From NCBI GenBank assembly GCA_948567375.1, contig OX419759.1, forward strand, positions 12,058,744 to 12,122,743: DNA of 64,000 bases, given 5' to 3'. The DNA is from Lunularia cruciata (taxonomy: Eukaryota > Streptophyta > Marchantiopsida > Lunulariales > Lunulariaceae). The notes below the pieces were generated by a model. It was not told where the DNA came from and ran no database searches. It saw nothing but the letters and a program-made list of their open reading frames with translations. Made by a program: the position numbers and the translations under genes. Below are positions 1 to 13,830 of the stretch, piece after piece (the stretch's first letter is position 1; each line of letters starts with the position of its first letter).

Positions 1-3000
1 CTTCACAAGTCTGCGCAATCCCGAGAAGTAACAAAACCTTCCTTAAGTTTCCTATATTGACAATCTACAGCGGATTCCAGTGTGCCGATAAGCCTAAGTG
101 CCGAATAGGAAACTGAACTTCATGATTTCGTTCGAACACTTAGCGACTGGGGCTTGAATAAATCATAACCTCCACAAAAGTACAGAGTGGGGATCACTAG
201 CCTACACGATCACTGTCTTCTATTCTCAGAGTTGTCTCCAGCCTACCAGCCATTTCAACGTGGTATTCTACACAGATGTATGCAGCTAGTGTACAAGCAA
301 ATTCCGAACTCCATATACCTTTTTGCTATACCTGGGGAAGGAAGTCATATCTAAGAACATGATACAGACATCCAAGTACTCAAATTAGACAAATGTGTGC
401 AGTATTTCTACCATGCAAGGTCCTCAGTGGACCCAAATCGCCTACAATTCTACAACAGATATTGAATACACAGGCAACCACGAACAGCAGCTCCACTCCA
501 TATCGAGTCACAAAAGACCATAATGACTTCTTAGAAAGTCAGATCTGCACCGGGTCTGTTAAACTAAGCAGTTGTACGAAGTCCTGTGCATGATTGAGTG
601 ATCCCAGGTGAAGTGAACTGAATTCTGTAGTGAAGGAGAGAATCCGAGAGACGGGGCGTCTTCTGGCATGACGCCAAAAACTCGTAAGCAAGACTGAAAA
701 GTCAGGGTACGGATGTGGCTTTCGACAAGAGTCAGACAACCGTCCACGAAGAGAGGACGGTTGCCCTGGTCCTCGGACCCACCGAAGACCCACGCGGTGT
801 ACTGCCTATGGACCCAAAGGAGGAATAATTCGGCAGCATTTCAGCCATACCTGTTCTGTTTAGGCAGCTCTTCCATCAAATGCACTAGGAGCGCGTGTAT
901 CAGCAACATTGCTGCAGCTTTGCAAGCAACCAAGTCCTTGGAATCCACATTCTGAAGTGGATGCTGCGATATAATTATTTTAAGACTGCTCGTGTTTTTT
1001 CCAATGATTCTTCTATAGCGTGGGCAACTGGCCTTCATAATTCACTACCGTTACACTGCTATAGCAGTCCTTTGCGTTGCAAGGGAAGCAAAAACGTACT
1101 CCATCATAGATCCAAGTTGCGAATCTTTAATGCTCTTGGACTGATTTTCGTTTCTGAATCAGGTCAAGCGAGGCTGCATGCAAACTCAAGACTACGCAAT
1201 TCCTTTTTGTTAGACAATTACATACGATGAGAGAAGTTCCATAGAGGTCCAACTTATACAAGAAGACGTTAAATTGTTCAGATGTTGTCGAAGCTGACAT
1301 CAGTCAAAAGCTGGGGTAACTTTTGAAAGAAGTATGTCAAACAGTGGTGGAATTAGCTTTTTTAGTAATATATGTCTGTGTCCAACCGAATAAAGAGCTC
1401 AAAACTTCTGGAAAGAACTCCCTATTTTCAATCTCATTGTGTATCTTCGCAAGCTGGATATATAAACATATTGTTCAATCTCACTGGCACAATCAAATAC
1501 ATATATTGTCCTTACCATCATCGTCCTGCTAATCTTACTGACACTAACCTTCACAACCACAAGAATAAAGAAACACAAAAAACAGTACTGTAGTGTTCGA
1601 AAGTTTCATGGAAGGAATCACCGCATGGTATTTTGTGATGGAGATAGTCCCTAAATGTGGACTTTACCGTTATTTTCATGCAACAACTTCGACGAGACAA
1701 TCGTCCTATATCAGTCAGGACCACCAGGACCATTTACTTCACTCGTGTACTTTAAGAAGTGTATTAGAGGTTTAGTATCATGGATTGTCGTCTTCTTCTT
1801 CTTATTTGTTTGAAACGAGTTGTATGCTTTTCCTATGATCATTCGTCATTTCTATGCTTTTTCTATAATCATTCATGAGCATGTTACTGATAATAATTTG
1901 AAACTCTCAAGTTAGAACGGAAGTTGACTTGAATAAGTAAGGTTCAGTATTATGATTATGGTAATATTTTGAATGATGTGTGTGCAACTGGAGTTAGAAT
2001 GATAAGTTTTGAAATTAATGATTCCCAACTCGCACGCACATAAAGATGTGTTTTACGCATTGGTATAGGTTTTGAGTATCGGATATCTTTTAGCACTCAA
2101 CAAGCATGCAGATCACTTAATCCAAATTACATCATCAAAAATGACTGCATTCATAATCTTTTTTAGTTGAATTTGATCAAACCTTAATATTTGCGCAATT
2201 GCATGAGGCTTAGACTTTTGATAGAACTGGATCTGATTCTATCAAAAGCTTGACTTGACAGAAGAAAATTTATAATGATCTAAGTTAACATATTCTGTCA
2301 CAGTTCCTTCCGTAGACAGATATCTGACACGATACAATTTTATTATAAGCAAATCCTACCAGAAAAAGACAATAAATTCTAGTCAGCTCAAGAAATATGA
2401 AAGAAAGCATAAGTATTTCAGTACTTATGAGTATAAGTATAAGTATAAGCATAAGTATTTCACCTAAAATTTAATTTAAACTCACTCCATGTATTGACAT
2501 CATCAAATTTCTTTTGAAACTAAGTTTTCAGTTTCACTCTCAAATTTTACTTTATTAGATATCCTCCTCTATTGAATATTCCTATTATGTGAATGTTATA
2601 TCCTCGATTTAGTTATTGAAATCACTCTGAACTCTCGGATTATCCTTCATGTGATACTTTCGAATGATCTCTAATGTACGGCAGCAACCGAAGACCCTTT
2701 ACTGTTGTGAAACACTCATTCAGTGGATTGACACTCATGGCTTGTACTTTGAGAAAAATAATTATTATTAAAATACCTGAATCAAATGTGATCATACGGG
2801 ATAGGAAATATAATCTAAACTCTGAAGGATTACCGACGACTAAATTCTCTCCCATTTAATATTCAGATGTCCAAGATGATTTGTAGACGAGGAAGAATCC
2901 ATCTCTCGATACATCTAATCGGTGAATGAACTTGTCTCAGAGAAGATGCCAAACGAAACTCTCAACTTACTCAAAACTGATAGGAATCATCCTCCATAAG

Positions 3001-4231
3001 TTTACCTTGTCTCTCAGGTGGAAAAGATGATTCCTCGGCGAGGAAATATCTTTGCCGTCGAACAGCGATGGTCCTTCAAAGCTAAGGTATCTTCTTCACC
3101 CACAAAAATCACGGACTTTCTGATCACTCATCTCAACTTTGAAGTAGACCTCTTTCTTTCTCCGCAACATCCTCCATCTCGACCTTCAAAAAGTCCGCTG
3201 GACCCGAGACGCAAATTTCATTTGCACTGGAGTCACCTGACGATTCAATGTGTGTGCTTTCGTAACCCATCACCTGCTGAGTAGTGCAGATTACCCATCT
3301 GAACTTCCAATCTATAATAGTCTCCCATCTCAGTTTCAATCTGCACGTTCTCCTCCAGCAACATCCTTTTCTGGTCGTGCATCCCACCAAATGATACATC
3401 TGAAAGAACCTCCGTTTGTCAATCACCTCTTTCGATCATCTGCAGAAAGCAGCAGCTGAGGAACTGTGTCTTGCCCAACCCGTGAGTGACGACCAAAACT
3501 AACATTTGTATTCTCAACCGTTAACACGCGCTAAAGGACTGCCTTGGTAAATTGGCCGTATGGTACTTGTTAAGCAATCTAGTGGTAGCCTTTTGATCTA
3601 AACGAAAACAACACACTCTGATTAGGTAGGGGGTACTAGGGTCCTAGAGGCTCTCATCCCTTCAGTACTTGAATTTGAGAAACATGTTAGATACTTAGGA
3701 TGATTGGCCATGAATCCTTTGATAAGTAAGGGCCTCCACCCCAGTACCCTCTATTGCCCTCGCTCTCTGGTAGCTAAAAAGGAAGGACGTTGTCAAGGGA
3801 ACTTGCTGCTTGATATCTGATCTTGACGCTTTCATTCACTTGAGAAGTTAAGAACCATCTGCGATCTTACTTTGTATGGATATCAATACATTATTGATGT
3901 ACGTCTGATACAAGGTATGATTGATGACGACAACGATAATATCCCCTTGCCTATAGCACATATGGCATATACGGCTTGATGGGGTCTTCCCATCCTTCTT
4001 GTTTTCACTCGGGGCCGCGTTTTCTTCCTACGGCATATATAGTTGAACCAGGCTTCGCATTTGATCTCTTTCAAGGAGGTCTCAGGTTCGAATGTCGTTG
4101 GGAGCACAAATGTGTCTGCTGAAGATAAGGAATGGACGACGTTTGGCGAGACCACTCTTCGCAGTGATGCTTGCTGCCTGTCGTACAGAGCCCACCGAAA
4201 GCTGATAAGAATCTCGAAGCGGAGTGTGGGG
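1..4231. other. Upstream segment of copy A, no recognised gene
   Basis: This is the copy A counterpart of 41,229-44,069 plus 49,129-50,797. Open frames here are short, differ between the copies by indels, and match no family I know. The tract at 2,400-2,460 is a simple repeat built on ataagt. Positions 3,960-4,030 hold one member of the dispersed repeat described at 35,207. The segment probably contains the old promoter and leader of the GST-like pseudogene that starts at 4,232. Confidence 0.5.
3133..3426 (-). other. Possible old coding exon, minus strand, unidentified
   Basis: On the minus strand two overlapping frames here look more protein-like than their surroundings. One reads GMHDQKRMLLEENVQ and continues with an acidic, helix-like composition. 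The other ends in ADFLKVEMEDVAEKERGLLQ. The copy B counterpart (49,660-49,953) has a TAG in the first frame where copy A has CAG. I recognise no family and cannot build consistent splice sites, so this may be a fossil exon or chance. Confidence 0.2.
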
Positions 4232-7200
4232 ATGCAGTTGCTTCTGCTCCAGGGATCTGAGGTACCATGGGGATCGAGGTCTTTGAATTTCACAAACGTA
4301 GAGAATAAATTGAGGAGGGGAAAGGATGTAGCCAAATTGAGCAGCGTCAGCAGAAATGCGGTGGTGCAGCGCTTGAAATGGAGAAGATGGCGGACGGTCG
4401 TGAAGTCTAAAGGCAGGGAAGCAGTAGATGATGGGCTGAGGGAGAAAAGTGGTTGTAGTAGCAGCTTTTTGACATTTCTGTGTCCCTTGCTCAAGCTCTG
4501 GGGAGCAAGTACATTCCGGGTTGGAATTATTTGAGCTAGTTCAGCAATTTTGAGTTTCACGTCGTCATGGGTTTGGTCATCCTTCGAGATTTCTCGGTTT
4601 CTGAGTTTCGTAAGTATCCAATTATTGAGGCCTAATATTTAGCATTACTCCGTCGAGTTCTCACATCAAAAGAGTATCTCGACCGTCTACGGAATGTAAA
4701 CTTAGTTTCTCGTCTTCGGGAGAGGCACACTTCGCACATGGTGGCTGGAATTGTTCCTCTGATCCTTCATCGCAATAATTTAATATTCAAACATATAAAA
4801 GCACAATCCTGAGGTGAATTTTCGGTTGTTGGGTAGGGTGGAGATCCAGCAGCACCGAAGAATGTCTTCCTTGAGGTAATCCGCAATCTCCTTCATGACT
4901 ATCTACCATCAACTGCATTTAGTTTAACTAAGCTAATATGGTGAGTTTTCATTTTCTCTTCACACCTTCGTGCTAAGCTTCACTCACATCTAGATTCAGA
5001 GGGGAGACTGTATTGTCGGTTTTCCATTGATTTAGCGGATGTCTACAGCAGCAAACTTACTTATTTTAACACGGACATAGAGGATTACTCCCTAAAATAT
5101 CACCTACAAGTTCAAACTATCCTACAAGTTTGTGAATTAACTAGGTCAAGTCTGTCTCCATCACCATTATGGGGAATATAAATCACACTGTTCCCTGGTA
5201 TCATGGGGTTGGACCGGTTTAAGAGCCGCTAGAAAGCAGGAAACAGAGAAGAATCATGTGACATACTACCTACAGGGTCAAAAAAACTTTCGTGCTAGTA
5301 CACCAGTTTTTTGGTTCCGAGCTTTCAAAACTATGTCCGATGATCATAGTTCTTAGTTTTCTCTCACCCGATTTAACTTGCAGACGACAACATCGGGACT
5401 TTCAAGCCTTGCGCGTTTGCCTTGGGGATCCAACGTGAACGCTGAGGTTGTTGCAGAAAGGGAGAAGAGTGCTAAACCTGCTCAGTTGATTCAGATATAT
5501 GAGTTGGGTACAAGGAGAAACCATACCTAGATGGAGACCAGTGATTCTTAGATTGTGAACGACTCATTTATGCTTTATCTATATTTGTTTGATGTTTCAT
5601 CACTGTCCTGATTCCACACTTGTAATTTGCTCCTGCAGTATGTGGAAGTTAGACTACCAGGATTGGGACTAGTGGTTCTCTGTTCTGTCTTAGCAGTTCT
5701 CTCTTAGCTCAGAGATGGTTTATTCTACATTTTGTACAGATTTACCCGTGTCCTAAAGGATCTTTAAAGCACCGGGAGTTCGTAAGGACGAATGGTGGGC
5801 AAGAGCAGTTTGACCCTTAACTCTCCTTATAAATAACTTCTGTTTTGTCTGCCATGATTAAATTTATAGTTTTTCTTGCTTTTGAGAGGTTTTATATTTT
5901 TTGATTTTTCGTGAGGCCTCTTGTGAAGTGTGTAGAGGTACAAGTCTGGAAGTTGTGATTGCTAGAAAAGCTTTTTACCGTTTTGATTTATCTTGATCTT
6001 GGAATGCATCTTCTTCATCCCTTCCTCTGGAGAACCGTCGTAACATAAAGTACTGAAAGTAAAAGACCCCCATTCTTTAGCATTTCATAGAAGACTTCTG
6101 GTTCTTGGACCCTCGCCAGATAAAGTTCTAATAACTTCTTCTGCTGCAGATTTCCCTATCGCATTGATCCCAATACCGGAGTAACAATGTTTGAGAGTTG
6201 TGAGTATAACGCATACTTTATTTCCACCTTATGTTGGCTTCAAAGAAGTTGTGGGGGAAACTGAAGATTGTCTATTGTGTGGTACCTGTCAACTATCATG
6301 CTCTCTAATACAGACCTTGTTGCTTTACTGTAAGATCTTCGTGTGTTATCCAGCATAAATTGTGAGCAGAAATTATCTCTTTAACCAGTATGGTGGTAGG
6401 TAGGCAACCGTCCCCAGGTCTGCTTGAGAGGTGAGTTGGTATACGCATCTTAGTCTTGCTTACGAATGCATATAGCGCTTCAACAGTGAGCAAGGGTGGA
6501 ACGACTCTGCTGAAGGTTTCTGCAAGCAGTTTTATGGTAATCTACCTCAATTATCGCCTGTCTCGCCAGCAACAAGCTTCTAGGTCATTCACAAATAACC
6601 CATAACTTTGACATCGTTCTCACCTTCCATATTAAGGCCAGTTAGTATCTGACTCCTGACAGGAGACTGCTTCATCTTATAACTGAAGCTAGCACCTGCT
6701 AGCACTAAGATATTGAACCGGCCAGAGATTTACATACCAAGGCCCTGAAATACGGATGAATAGGCGCTTGATCTGGATAAAATTTTGGTCAGAAAGCTAC
6801 TGGTAGTCCCTCATTCAGTTCATAAACCACATGATACTTTCTAATGTACAGTGAAGACCACTCTTGAGGGAATTGCAGACGAGGTAGTCTAGCAACATGA
6901 TTCTGAACTCTATTGCTTCACTCTGAACTCCATTGCTTCATGTTGGGTACTCTTGTTACAGGATGGGTCCCAACACTGCTGCGCGCAGGCAGGGGCATGA
7001 TGTTGTACTCGAAAGCCACCTCGCAAACACCTGCACAAAAGTTGGAACTCTACTCTTATGAGAATAACCAGGTAATGAGTCTTATGTACAAAGCTAAGTT
7101 TATGGACTGAGAGTTGTAAGTCCCTACACATTTTGTACTGTGTGAAATAAGTCGTGTTTGGTGAGAATGTTTAAGCACACCTCAGTTCCGTAGGACCAAA

Positions 7201-7751
7201 TATCACAAAAACCACGCGGGCAAACCCGGTTACTTCAAAAGATCGTATGGTGACAAGATTCCATCTTTTTGTAAGAGGTGCTAAGCTGCGTCAGGAAGTC
7301 TGAGCTCTCGACGAAAAGGATCTGAGCCTACCCCACAGCCCTTCTATGATTTGACTCTCGCTTCTGCTTCCTGTAGTTTGCTAGGTTGGTACGAGAGACA
7401 CTGGGTGAGTTGGAACTTACTTACGTTTTGAGAAATGCGGGTTCAACCCAGGTTTCAGCAGGGATTCCTTGCTGAAACTCGCAGGTTCAACCCAGGTTAT
7501 TCTCTATTCTCAATCCCTTCGTTCAGAGCCTTGAACCGCGTCGATTGACTGTCTTGAACCAATAAATAGAGAATGGTGTTATGTGAGAATTTCTGTCATT
7601 CATACTAACGTCGGCAGGCTTTGGATTGACTTTGGATTGCGCCCGATCTTTGTAGGTTCCATATTTGGTCAATCCAAATACAGGAAAATCTTTGAGGGAA
7701 TCTCAGGACATCATCGCCTACTTATTTGCAACATACGGGGCTTCGAATTGA
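4232..7751 (+). pseudogene. Pseudogene of the tandem GST-N/thioredoxin-like protein (copy A)
   Basis: Eight of the nine exons of the intact copy B gene can be placed: 4,232-4,504, 5,384-5,507, 5,740-5,807, 6,150-6,199, 6,354-6,430, 6,948-7,071, 7,377-7,495 and 7,656-7,751. The exon carrying CPFC is absent; about 300 bp around it are deleted near 5,690. Exon 1 has a GC instead of GT donor (4,505). The exon at 6,354 opens with TAA where copy B has GAA, and also has 6 bp and 1 bp insertions. The exon at 6,948 lost its acceptor AG. The exon at 7,377 has C to G at its conserved Cys and ends early at TGA after an internal repeat. The last exon remains open with one Asp to Asn change. A functional product is not possible without the missing exon. 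Confidence 0.9.
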
Positions 7752-8536
7752 TCCATATTCGAGTTCCGACTTGAGCAACTTACGAGTAAAGAAGCCGCCG
7801 GCTCTTTCTTCCGCATGTGTACCTTCGTTGAGCCGGGGCGACCTTCAAGCCTCATCCACTAGAACTTCTGCGAGTCCAAGTCATCGTCTGGGAAATGGGC
7901 TACTGTTGTATACACCTGTACAATGAAAGTTTTGGTTCCACATGATTATGCTTTCCAATGTCTTGCCCCACAATCGGAAGTCCATCACCAGATAGCAAAG
8001 GGAACAGCTTTCACTAGTTGAATTTTAGGTAAGGGGAAGCGTATCAACTGTGAGGATCCTTATATTATTCAGCTCCGAGTAATGGCACACCTAGATACAA
8101 TCTGCTGGAATTCCTGATAGACATCAATTTTCTTAGAGCACAAATCACTATTGGTCCAGCAGAATCTGCAGAAACGTGCTATATTTGATGTCACCTGAAC
8201 TAGAGATAGAAGAACAGAAACCTATAAAGCTTTACACCGATACAAGTCATGCTAATCTGAAGAAGCTTTCCGTAAAAAGAGATACTACCGGATCCTGACA
8301 TCTACTATGCAACAACTATTGGATATCAAGCCTATAACTGCACTATGCAACAACTATTGGATATCAAGCCTATAACTGCGCTGACTTTTGAGGTTGGTAG
8401 TCAGACTCTACTGCAGAAAGACTACCTTCGAGGTTCTGTACATTTAGTAATAAAAGTGGAGCTGTCCTAGGTACAGTAACATTCATACGCATACGTTTGT
8501 AAAGAACTGGCTCCAGTATACACCCTCGTCTTCTCG
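7752..8536. other. Intergenic remnant between the two pseudogenes of copy A
   Basis: This matches copy B 54,609-55,478 but is shorter. About 120 bp that in copy B carry the final exon of the oxidoreductase (55,229-55,306) are missing at about 8,400. Between 8,303 and 8,380 a segment of about 40 bp beginning actatgcaacaactattgg occurs twice in tandem, while copy B has it once. I see no gene in this stretch. Confidence 0.7.
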
Positions 8537-8633
8537 CATACCTTCAAGTTGAACCCTCTTGGAATTCCATCAACATCCAACACCGGAGGGTTATAACTAA
8601 AACTAGCACACCTTTGCTATATTGCTGCCCTGG

Positions 8634-9348
8634 TGTAATACCCTGATCACAAGAGAAGAAAGAAATCACTTTCAATTATTGGATACCCCAAAGGAGTATT
8701 TTCTCTTTATTATATAAATAAAGAGTATCTACTCCACGTTCCATAGTAAGATTAGGTATATAGATAGGTGATATATCATCAAGTTTCTCCATTGTATTAC
8801 TTACTTGGATGGGTGATATGTAGATCTAGGTCTTATTTGGTTAGTCAAATAAACTTTAATCAAATAGAATCTTTTAGAGAAGTTTCTTTTAGGAATTTCA
8901 AAATTATATGAGTAAGGTATTGTTGGAAAATTCTCGACGAGACAAAACAAGGCCAACATTTCTTCCGATGGGGATGGGGAATCTACACATTTTCAAGGTC
9001 TAATTCATTCGTTTAGACCTCTGAACTTACTTTCAAAGATTTCAAATATATTTCGGTTCTTACTTTATTAATAGAAGTTTTCTTTTGTGGTATCTCTTTC
9101 TGATCTGTTTAGTCCATCATATATAATATCCTTCCAAATATTACCAGATCAATTTTCACCTTTAAATTATATATTTAGCTATTAATTCTAAGGTTATCAA
9201 GTATATTTTGGTTTTTACTTTATTAGCAGAAGTATTCTTTTGGTGATATTTTTATCTGATCTATTTTGACTATCATATATAATATTATTCTAGATATTAA
9301 CAAACCAAATTTCACATCTAGATCATATGGCTATTTCTTGGTATTATA
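8634..9348 (-). repeat. LTR, 3' end of the element in coding orientation
   Basis: About 715 bp from tgtaatacc to ggtattata. It shares stretches such as tctctttattatata near 8,702 with the other LTR (near 14,473), but the two differ at many positions and in length, which points to an old insertion. Confidence 0.85.
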
Positions 9349-9366
9349 GATCTCCCTACTTTTAAG
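9349..9366 (-). promoter_or_regulatory. Polypurine tract of the LTR element
   Basis: On the minus strand the bases just before the 3' LTR read AAAAGTAGGGAGATC, a purine-rich run in the expected place for plus-strand DNA priming. Confidence 0.6.
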
Positions 9367-9429
9367 ACACAATGTTCTTGTTGTGCAGTTGTTGCTCAAA
9401 TGCTTGCACCAACACTGGTGCATATGTCA

Positions 9430-12400
9430 AATTTGCAATGGGCTCCCAGGTTACTTCATAGAGGGATAACATTTCCACTATATTAGATAGTCCACCCGTG
9501 GATAGCAAGTATCACGCATGCATTTTTGGAAAATACACTCCATTTCATATTCCTCTATGTTATCAATGAGTGTCGGACAAGGTCAAATGTCTTGTGTGTA
9601 ATGACATTAGTCTAATTAGGAAGCAAATCTGCATAGTAGAGAAACATGGAACACTAGAGAGATCTTCATGTGTAGTGGTAGCTCAAGGTGATAGACCACA
9701 ATGTCGACTCGACGAAGAATCGAGAAAGGCCCAATAAAACAAAGTTTGAGCTTACGAGGTCCAACTAATGTGAGGTTGGTTGTTGATAGCCACACTTGAT
9801 CTCCAACATTGAACTCCATGTGCCTACGGTGTGCATCAGCATATTGCTTTTGTCGATTTTGCACAATCTGTAATCTATGTTTGGCGTTTTCCACACCTTG
9901 TTGGATTCTAGAAATAAATGTGTTGACTGCATCGAACTTGATAACCACTAGATGGATCTTCATCAAGATAGAAGGTGTGAAGGGATGTTCACCACACATG
10001 ATGAAGAACAGAGTGACTTAGGTATATGCATTCGCTGAATTGTTGTAAGCAAATTCCACCAACAGGAGTAGTGTGTCTCATCTCTCTTGCTCTTCTAAGG
10101 TGAAGCCGCGTAACATGTCTTCAATCATGTGATTAGCTCGCTTTGTTTGTCCATCTATTTGTGGATGGTAAATTCTGGACATGGCCAACTTGGTTTTGAA
10201 GAAACCAAAGAGTGTTAACCAAAATAAACTGGTGAATTGAGTGTCTCTATCGATGATGAATACTCTGGACAAGCCATGGTCAGAGAAGACTACATCTAAA
10301 TATAATTGAGCTAATTGTGGAGCGGTCACATCCTTGGTGGTATGGCGTTTATAAATCATTTTGTTGAGCCAGTCCACAAAGACCATGGTGATGACCCTAA
10401 GGTGGTCTTGGGTAATTCACGGACTAGATCCATACTCACTTGTTCCTAACATGGGGTAGGAGTGGGAAGAGGTTGAAGGAGCCTTACATGAGCTTGATTA
10501 GAAGCTTTGTTCTATTGACAAAGTAGGCAGTTGCGCACGTATTCTATCACATCGTTGTTCATCTTGGGCCAATAGTAATGGTGTTGGACTGCATCCAAGG
10601 TCTTGTCCACTCCAACATGACCTGCAATGGCCAAATCATGATATTCTACGAGAATGGTGGTGCACAATTCTAGGTCATTTGGGATCCATAATTTACCATC
10701 ACAAAAGGTGAATCCTTGGGTACTGGTGACGCCTTTGGATGATTGTGCTTCTACAATCTATGGATTAATTTTTGTAGCAACCGGAATCTTTGGCCAGAAT
10801 TCAAGGTTAATTTTAGCCTCTGCCACCAAGTTGTTTGCCATTGGCATGTGGGTGAATGCATCTGCAAGTTGTTTCTTACCTTTCACATAGGTGATTGTCA
10901 TGTTGAAGCGTTGTCACCACTCTGCCCACCGAATCTGGCGATAAGATAGATCTTTCTGTGTCTCGAGATAGACTAGAGGTTTGTGGTCTCTCTCTACTAC
11001 AAATGCCTTCTTGCCTAGATAGTGCTTCCAATGCTTGGTTGCCAAATGCCAGCTCTTTGTGTTCAATGGTGTGGTAGTTGCGCTTTGTTGATAACAATTT
11101 TCAAGAGAAATATGCAATTGGATGTCATCCATCATGCCACTCTTGTTGTAGTATTGCTCCTATTGCGACGCTTGATGCATTTGTAATCAACTTGATTGGA
11201 CGTTTTGGGTCATACCACTTCAAGATTGGTGCATGTAGCAAGGTGGCTTTTAATTCTTGAAAGGCTAACTCTTGTGCAGTTCCCCATGTCCACTTCTTCC
11301 CCTTGCCAAGTAGTGTCGTTAAAGGTTATGCCACCTTGGAGAAGTCCCTAAAAAATCTCTAATAGAATCCCGTCAATACTTGAATGCCCTCTGCACTTAC
11401 TCTATGCCCTTACTCTAGTAGTCTACTTCAGACTTGCCAAACTCATACTTTGAGATTTTTGGCATACAATCAATTTTGTTCTAGAATCTAGAAGACCTCT
11501 AGTAGATGTTTTTTGTGTTCCATCCTCATGCTACTGTATACTAAGATGTCGTCCAAGTAGACGATAACAAACTTATCCAAGTATGGACGAAATATGTCAT
11601 TCATTAGACTCATGAAAGTGGCATGTGCATTGGTAAGGCCAAAAGGCATCACAAGATATTTGAAGTGGCCACACTTGGTTTGAAATTTAGTTTTGTACAC
11701 ATCCTCCTCTGCAATTCAGATTTGATTGTAACCACTCCGCAAGTCCAATTTGGTGAAGTATCTTGCTCCATAGAGTTGATGAAACAGGTCATCTATGCAA
11801 GGTAAGGGGTATTTTTTCTTCATTATTTGTTGATTGAGACCTCAAGAGTCAATGCAGATGCATATTATACCATCCTTCTTCTTCACAAACAAGACAAAGA
11901 GCCTCATATTGTGATACGTTAGGTTAGATGAACCCTTTTTGTAGCATCTCCTCAATTTGAGTCTTACACTCCTCCAAATCATGAGGTGATACGCAATATG
12001 GGGCCATACAAGGATGTGTCTTCACCGGGCATGTCTCAATTTTATGATTTACTCTCCTTTTTGGTGGTAATCCTAAGGGTAGATCATCAAGAAAAATATC
12101 TTGAAACTCATTCACCACATCCTTCAATTTCTCAAGAATTTTTCCATCAAGTTGTGCACTTTGGATTTCTCTTATTAGACCCATGAAATATCTATCGGTC
12201 TTACAAACAGTTGCCGTCCCTATGACATATAGAGGCAATTCTTGCTTGTGCAATTTTTCTTTAACCCCAATGATTGACCATTGGTGGTTTCTCAATAATT
12301 TCTTCCTCCAATCTTCCATAGGGTTTTAATGCTCCATCCATGGCATGCCTAAGATTGCATCATAACAAGCTAATTGTATCACTCGCCACTCAATTACTTC

Positions 12401-13830
12401 TTGGTATTCTCCTACATAGAGTGTTACCTGTCTAGGTAATGATTCAATCCTCTCTATTTGCCCGTTAGGTAACTCTACTTCTTCACTCCCATCTCTCTCT
12501 AGATCAATTCTCAATCTTGTTACAACAAAACAAGACAAGAAATTCTCTATTGCTCTTGGATCTATTAACACTCTCACTTGAGTGCCTTCTAGGATTCCAT
12601 TCTTGACAATCAATTATGAGGTTGCCTTTTGGAAGCTTTGCACGTTAGTCTTCTTCCTTCCCTTGCTTATTTGCTTCCTTATTGAGCCAATAAGGCAGTG
12701 AGGTACATTTACTGGTGATCTTTGTTTTCCAAAGTGATTTCCACCTCCTCCTCCTCTTCAATGCGCCTTTCCATGTTGTTCAAAGATCGTGTGTATGAAG
12801 GCCTAGGGCCTCTAGGGAAACAAATGCAACAATTGGTAAATATGTGCCCAATACGGCCACAATTGTAACAACGGCGTTGTTCTCCTTGAGTTCTTTCTCC
12901 TTGTGGGACTCCATCTCTTTGTTCTTCTACCCATCTACGCTCCCCTTGAAGCGATCGTGCTCCTCGATCTCAAAATTGAAGGTTACCCAATTCCATCGAT
13001 ACTAGTACACCCATGTGTGGCATTTTGCTCAATAATGTTGAGCTGGAACTACTCCTTCAACTCCATCCAATGTTCTTGCTATCCTCTACGCACAAGCAAT
13101 GGCTTCAAATACCGTGCAATGATTTTGCACCATGACTTCTTGGCAAATTTGCTCCTCCAACCTTCATTTGAAATTTTTGAGAGCCTCTATTGGACTCATG
13201 CTGGTTATTGTGATTTGTAAATCTAGAAATACCTCCACATACTCTTGTACGCTATTCTTCTGTCTCAATCCCCATAGTCGAGTTTAGATCATCTACATAG
13301 AATCCACCGATTGTAAATTCTTTAGCGATCCTTGTTGCACTATTGTCCACATGACCTCCCTTCTCTCTACCAACATGGATTATTCCCAAGAATCATACCA
13401 TGTGAATGCTTTATTGATCAAGTACCTACATGCAAACATGTTTGCAACATGCTCCGTGATCTTTATTGAGAAAATAATCGAAAATATTGATTCATTCTTG
13501 AGATCCAATTTTCCATTATTCTCATTGTACGTTGCCCCTTGTAAGGCTTGATGTTTCAGGTCTTCTTCATCCGGAGTAGCAATGTGACCTCATTGTTGAT
13601 AGGGTTAGTAGGCACGGGTGCCTCTCCAAATACTTTAGTTGCAAGTATTAGGTTTTGAGATGGCTCTTCTTCTTGCATTGCTTGATCATGCTTGAGGATC
13701 TGCACTTGACTTTATAATGTGTCATGTCTGTTCATCTTATCTCTTGAAATTCATTCAACATCCCTTGCATTCCTTGCACCAACTCTTGTAATTGTGGATC
13801 CATGGTTCCTACAACACTCAGTTGCTAATG
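9430..13830 (-). pseudogene. gag-pol of the chromovirus-type element, inactivated
   Basis: On the minus strand, in order: a zinc knuckle CYNCGRIGHIFTNC (12,829-12,870); a protease whose active-site triplet reads DPR rather than DSG or DTG (VLIDPRAIENF, within 12,326-12,613); reverse transcriptase with [12 protein letters not shown] and YLDDILVYS (11,488-11,700) and its N-terminal part in 11,924-12,319; RNase H split over two frames (10,876-11,135); the integrase zinc finger HHYYWPKM and CLLCQ near 10,515-10,600; the integrase core (10,078-10,386) with DRDTQF; an integrase C-terminal part (9,616-9,999) ending near FHVSLL; and a chromodomain remnant (about 9,430-9,560) with YLI-stop-WKCYP. The integrase catalytic Glu in the QTER motif is Lys (QTKRAN). 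The element cannot move on its own. Confidence 0.9.

Noticed and set aside
3883-4560. 225-codon minus-strand frame in copy A.
   Set aside because: It lies opposite exon 1 of the GST-like gene, is broken in copy B and has no family features.
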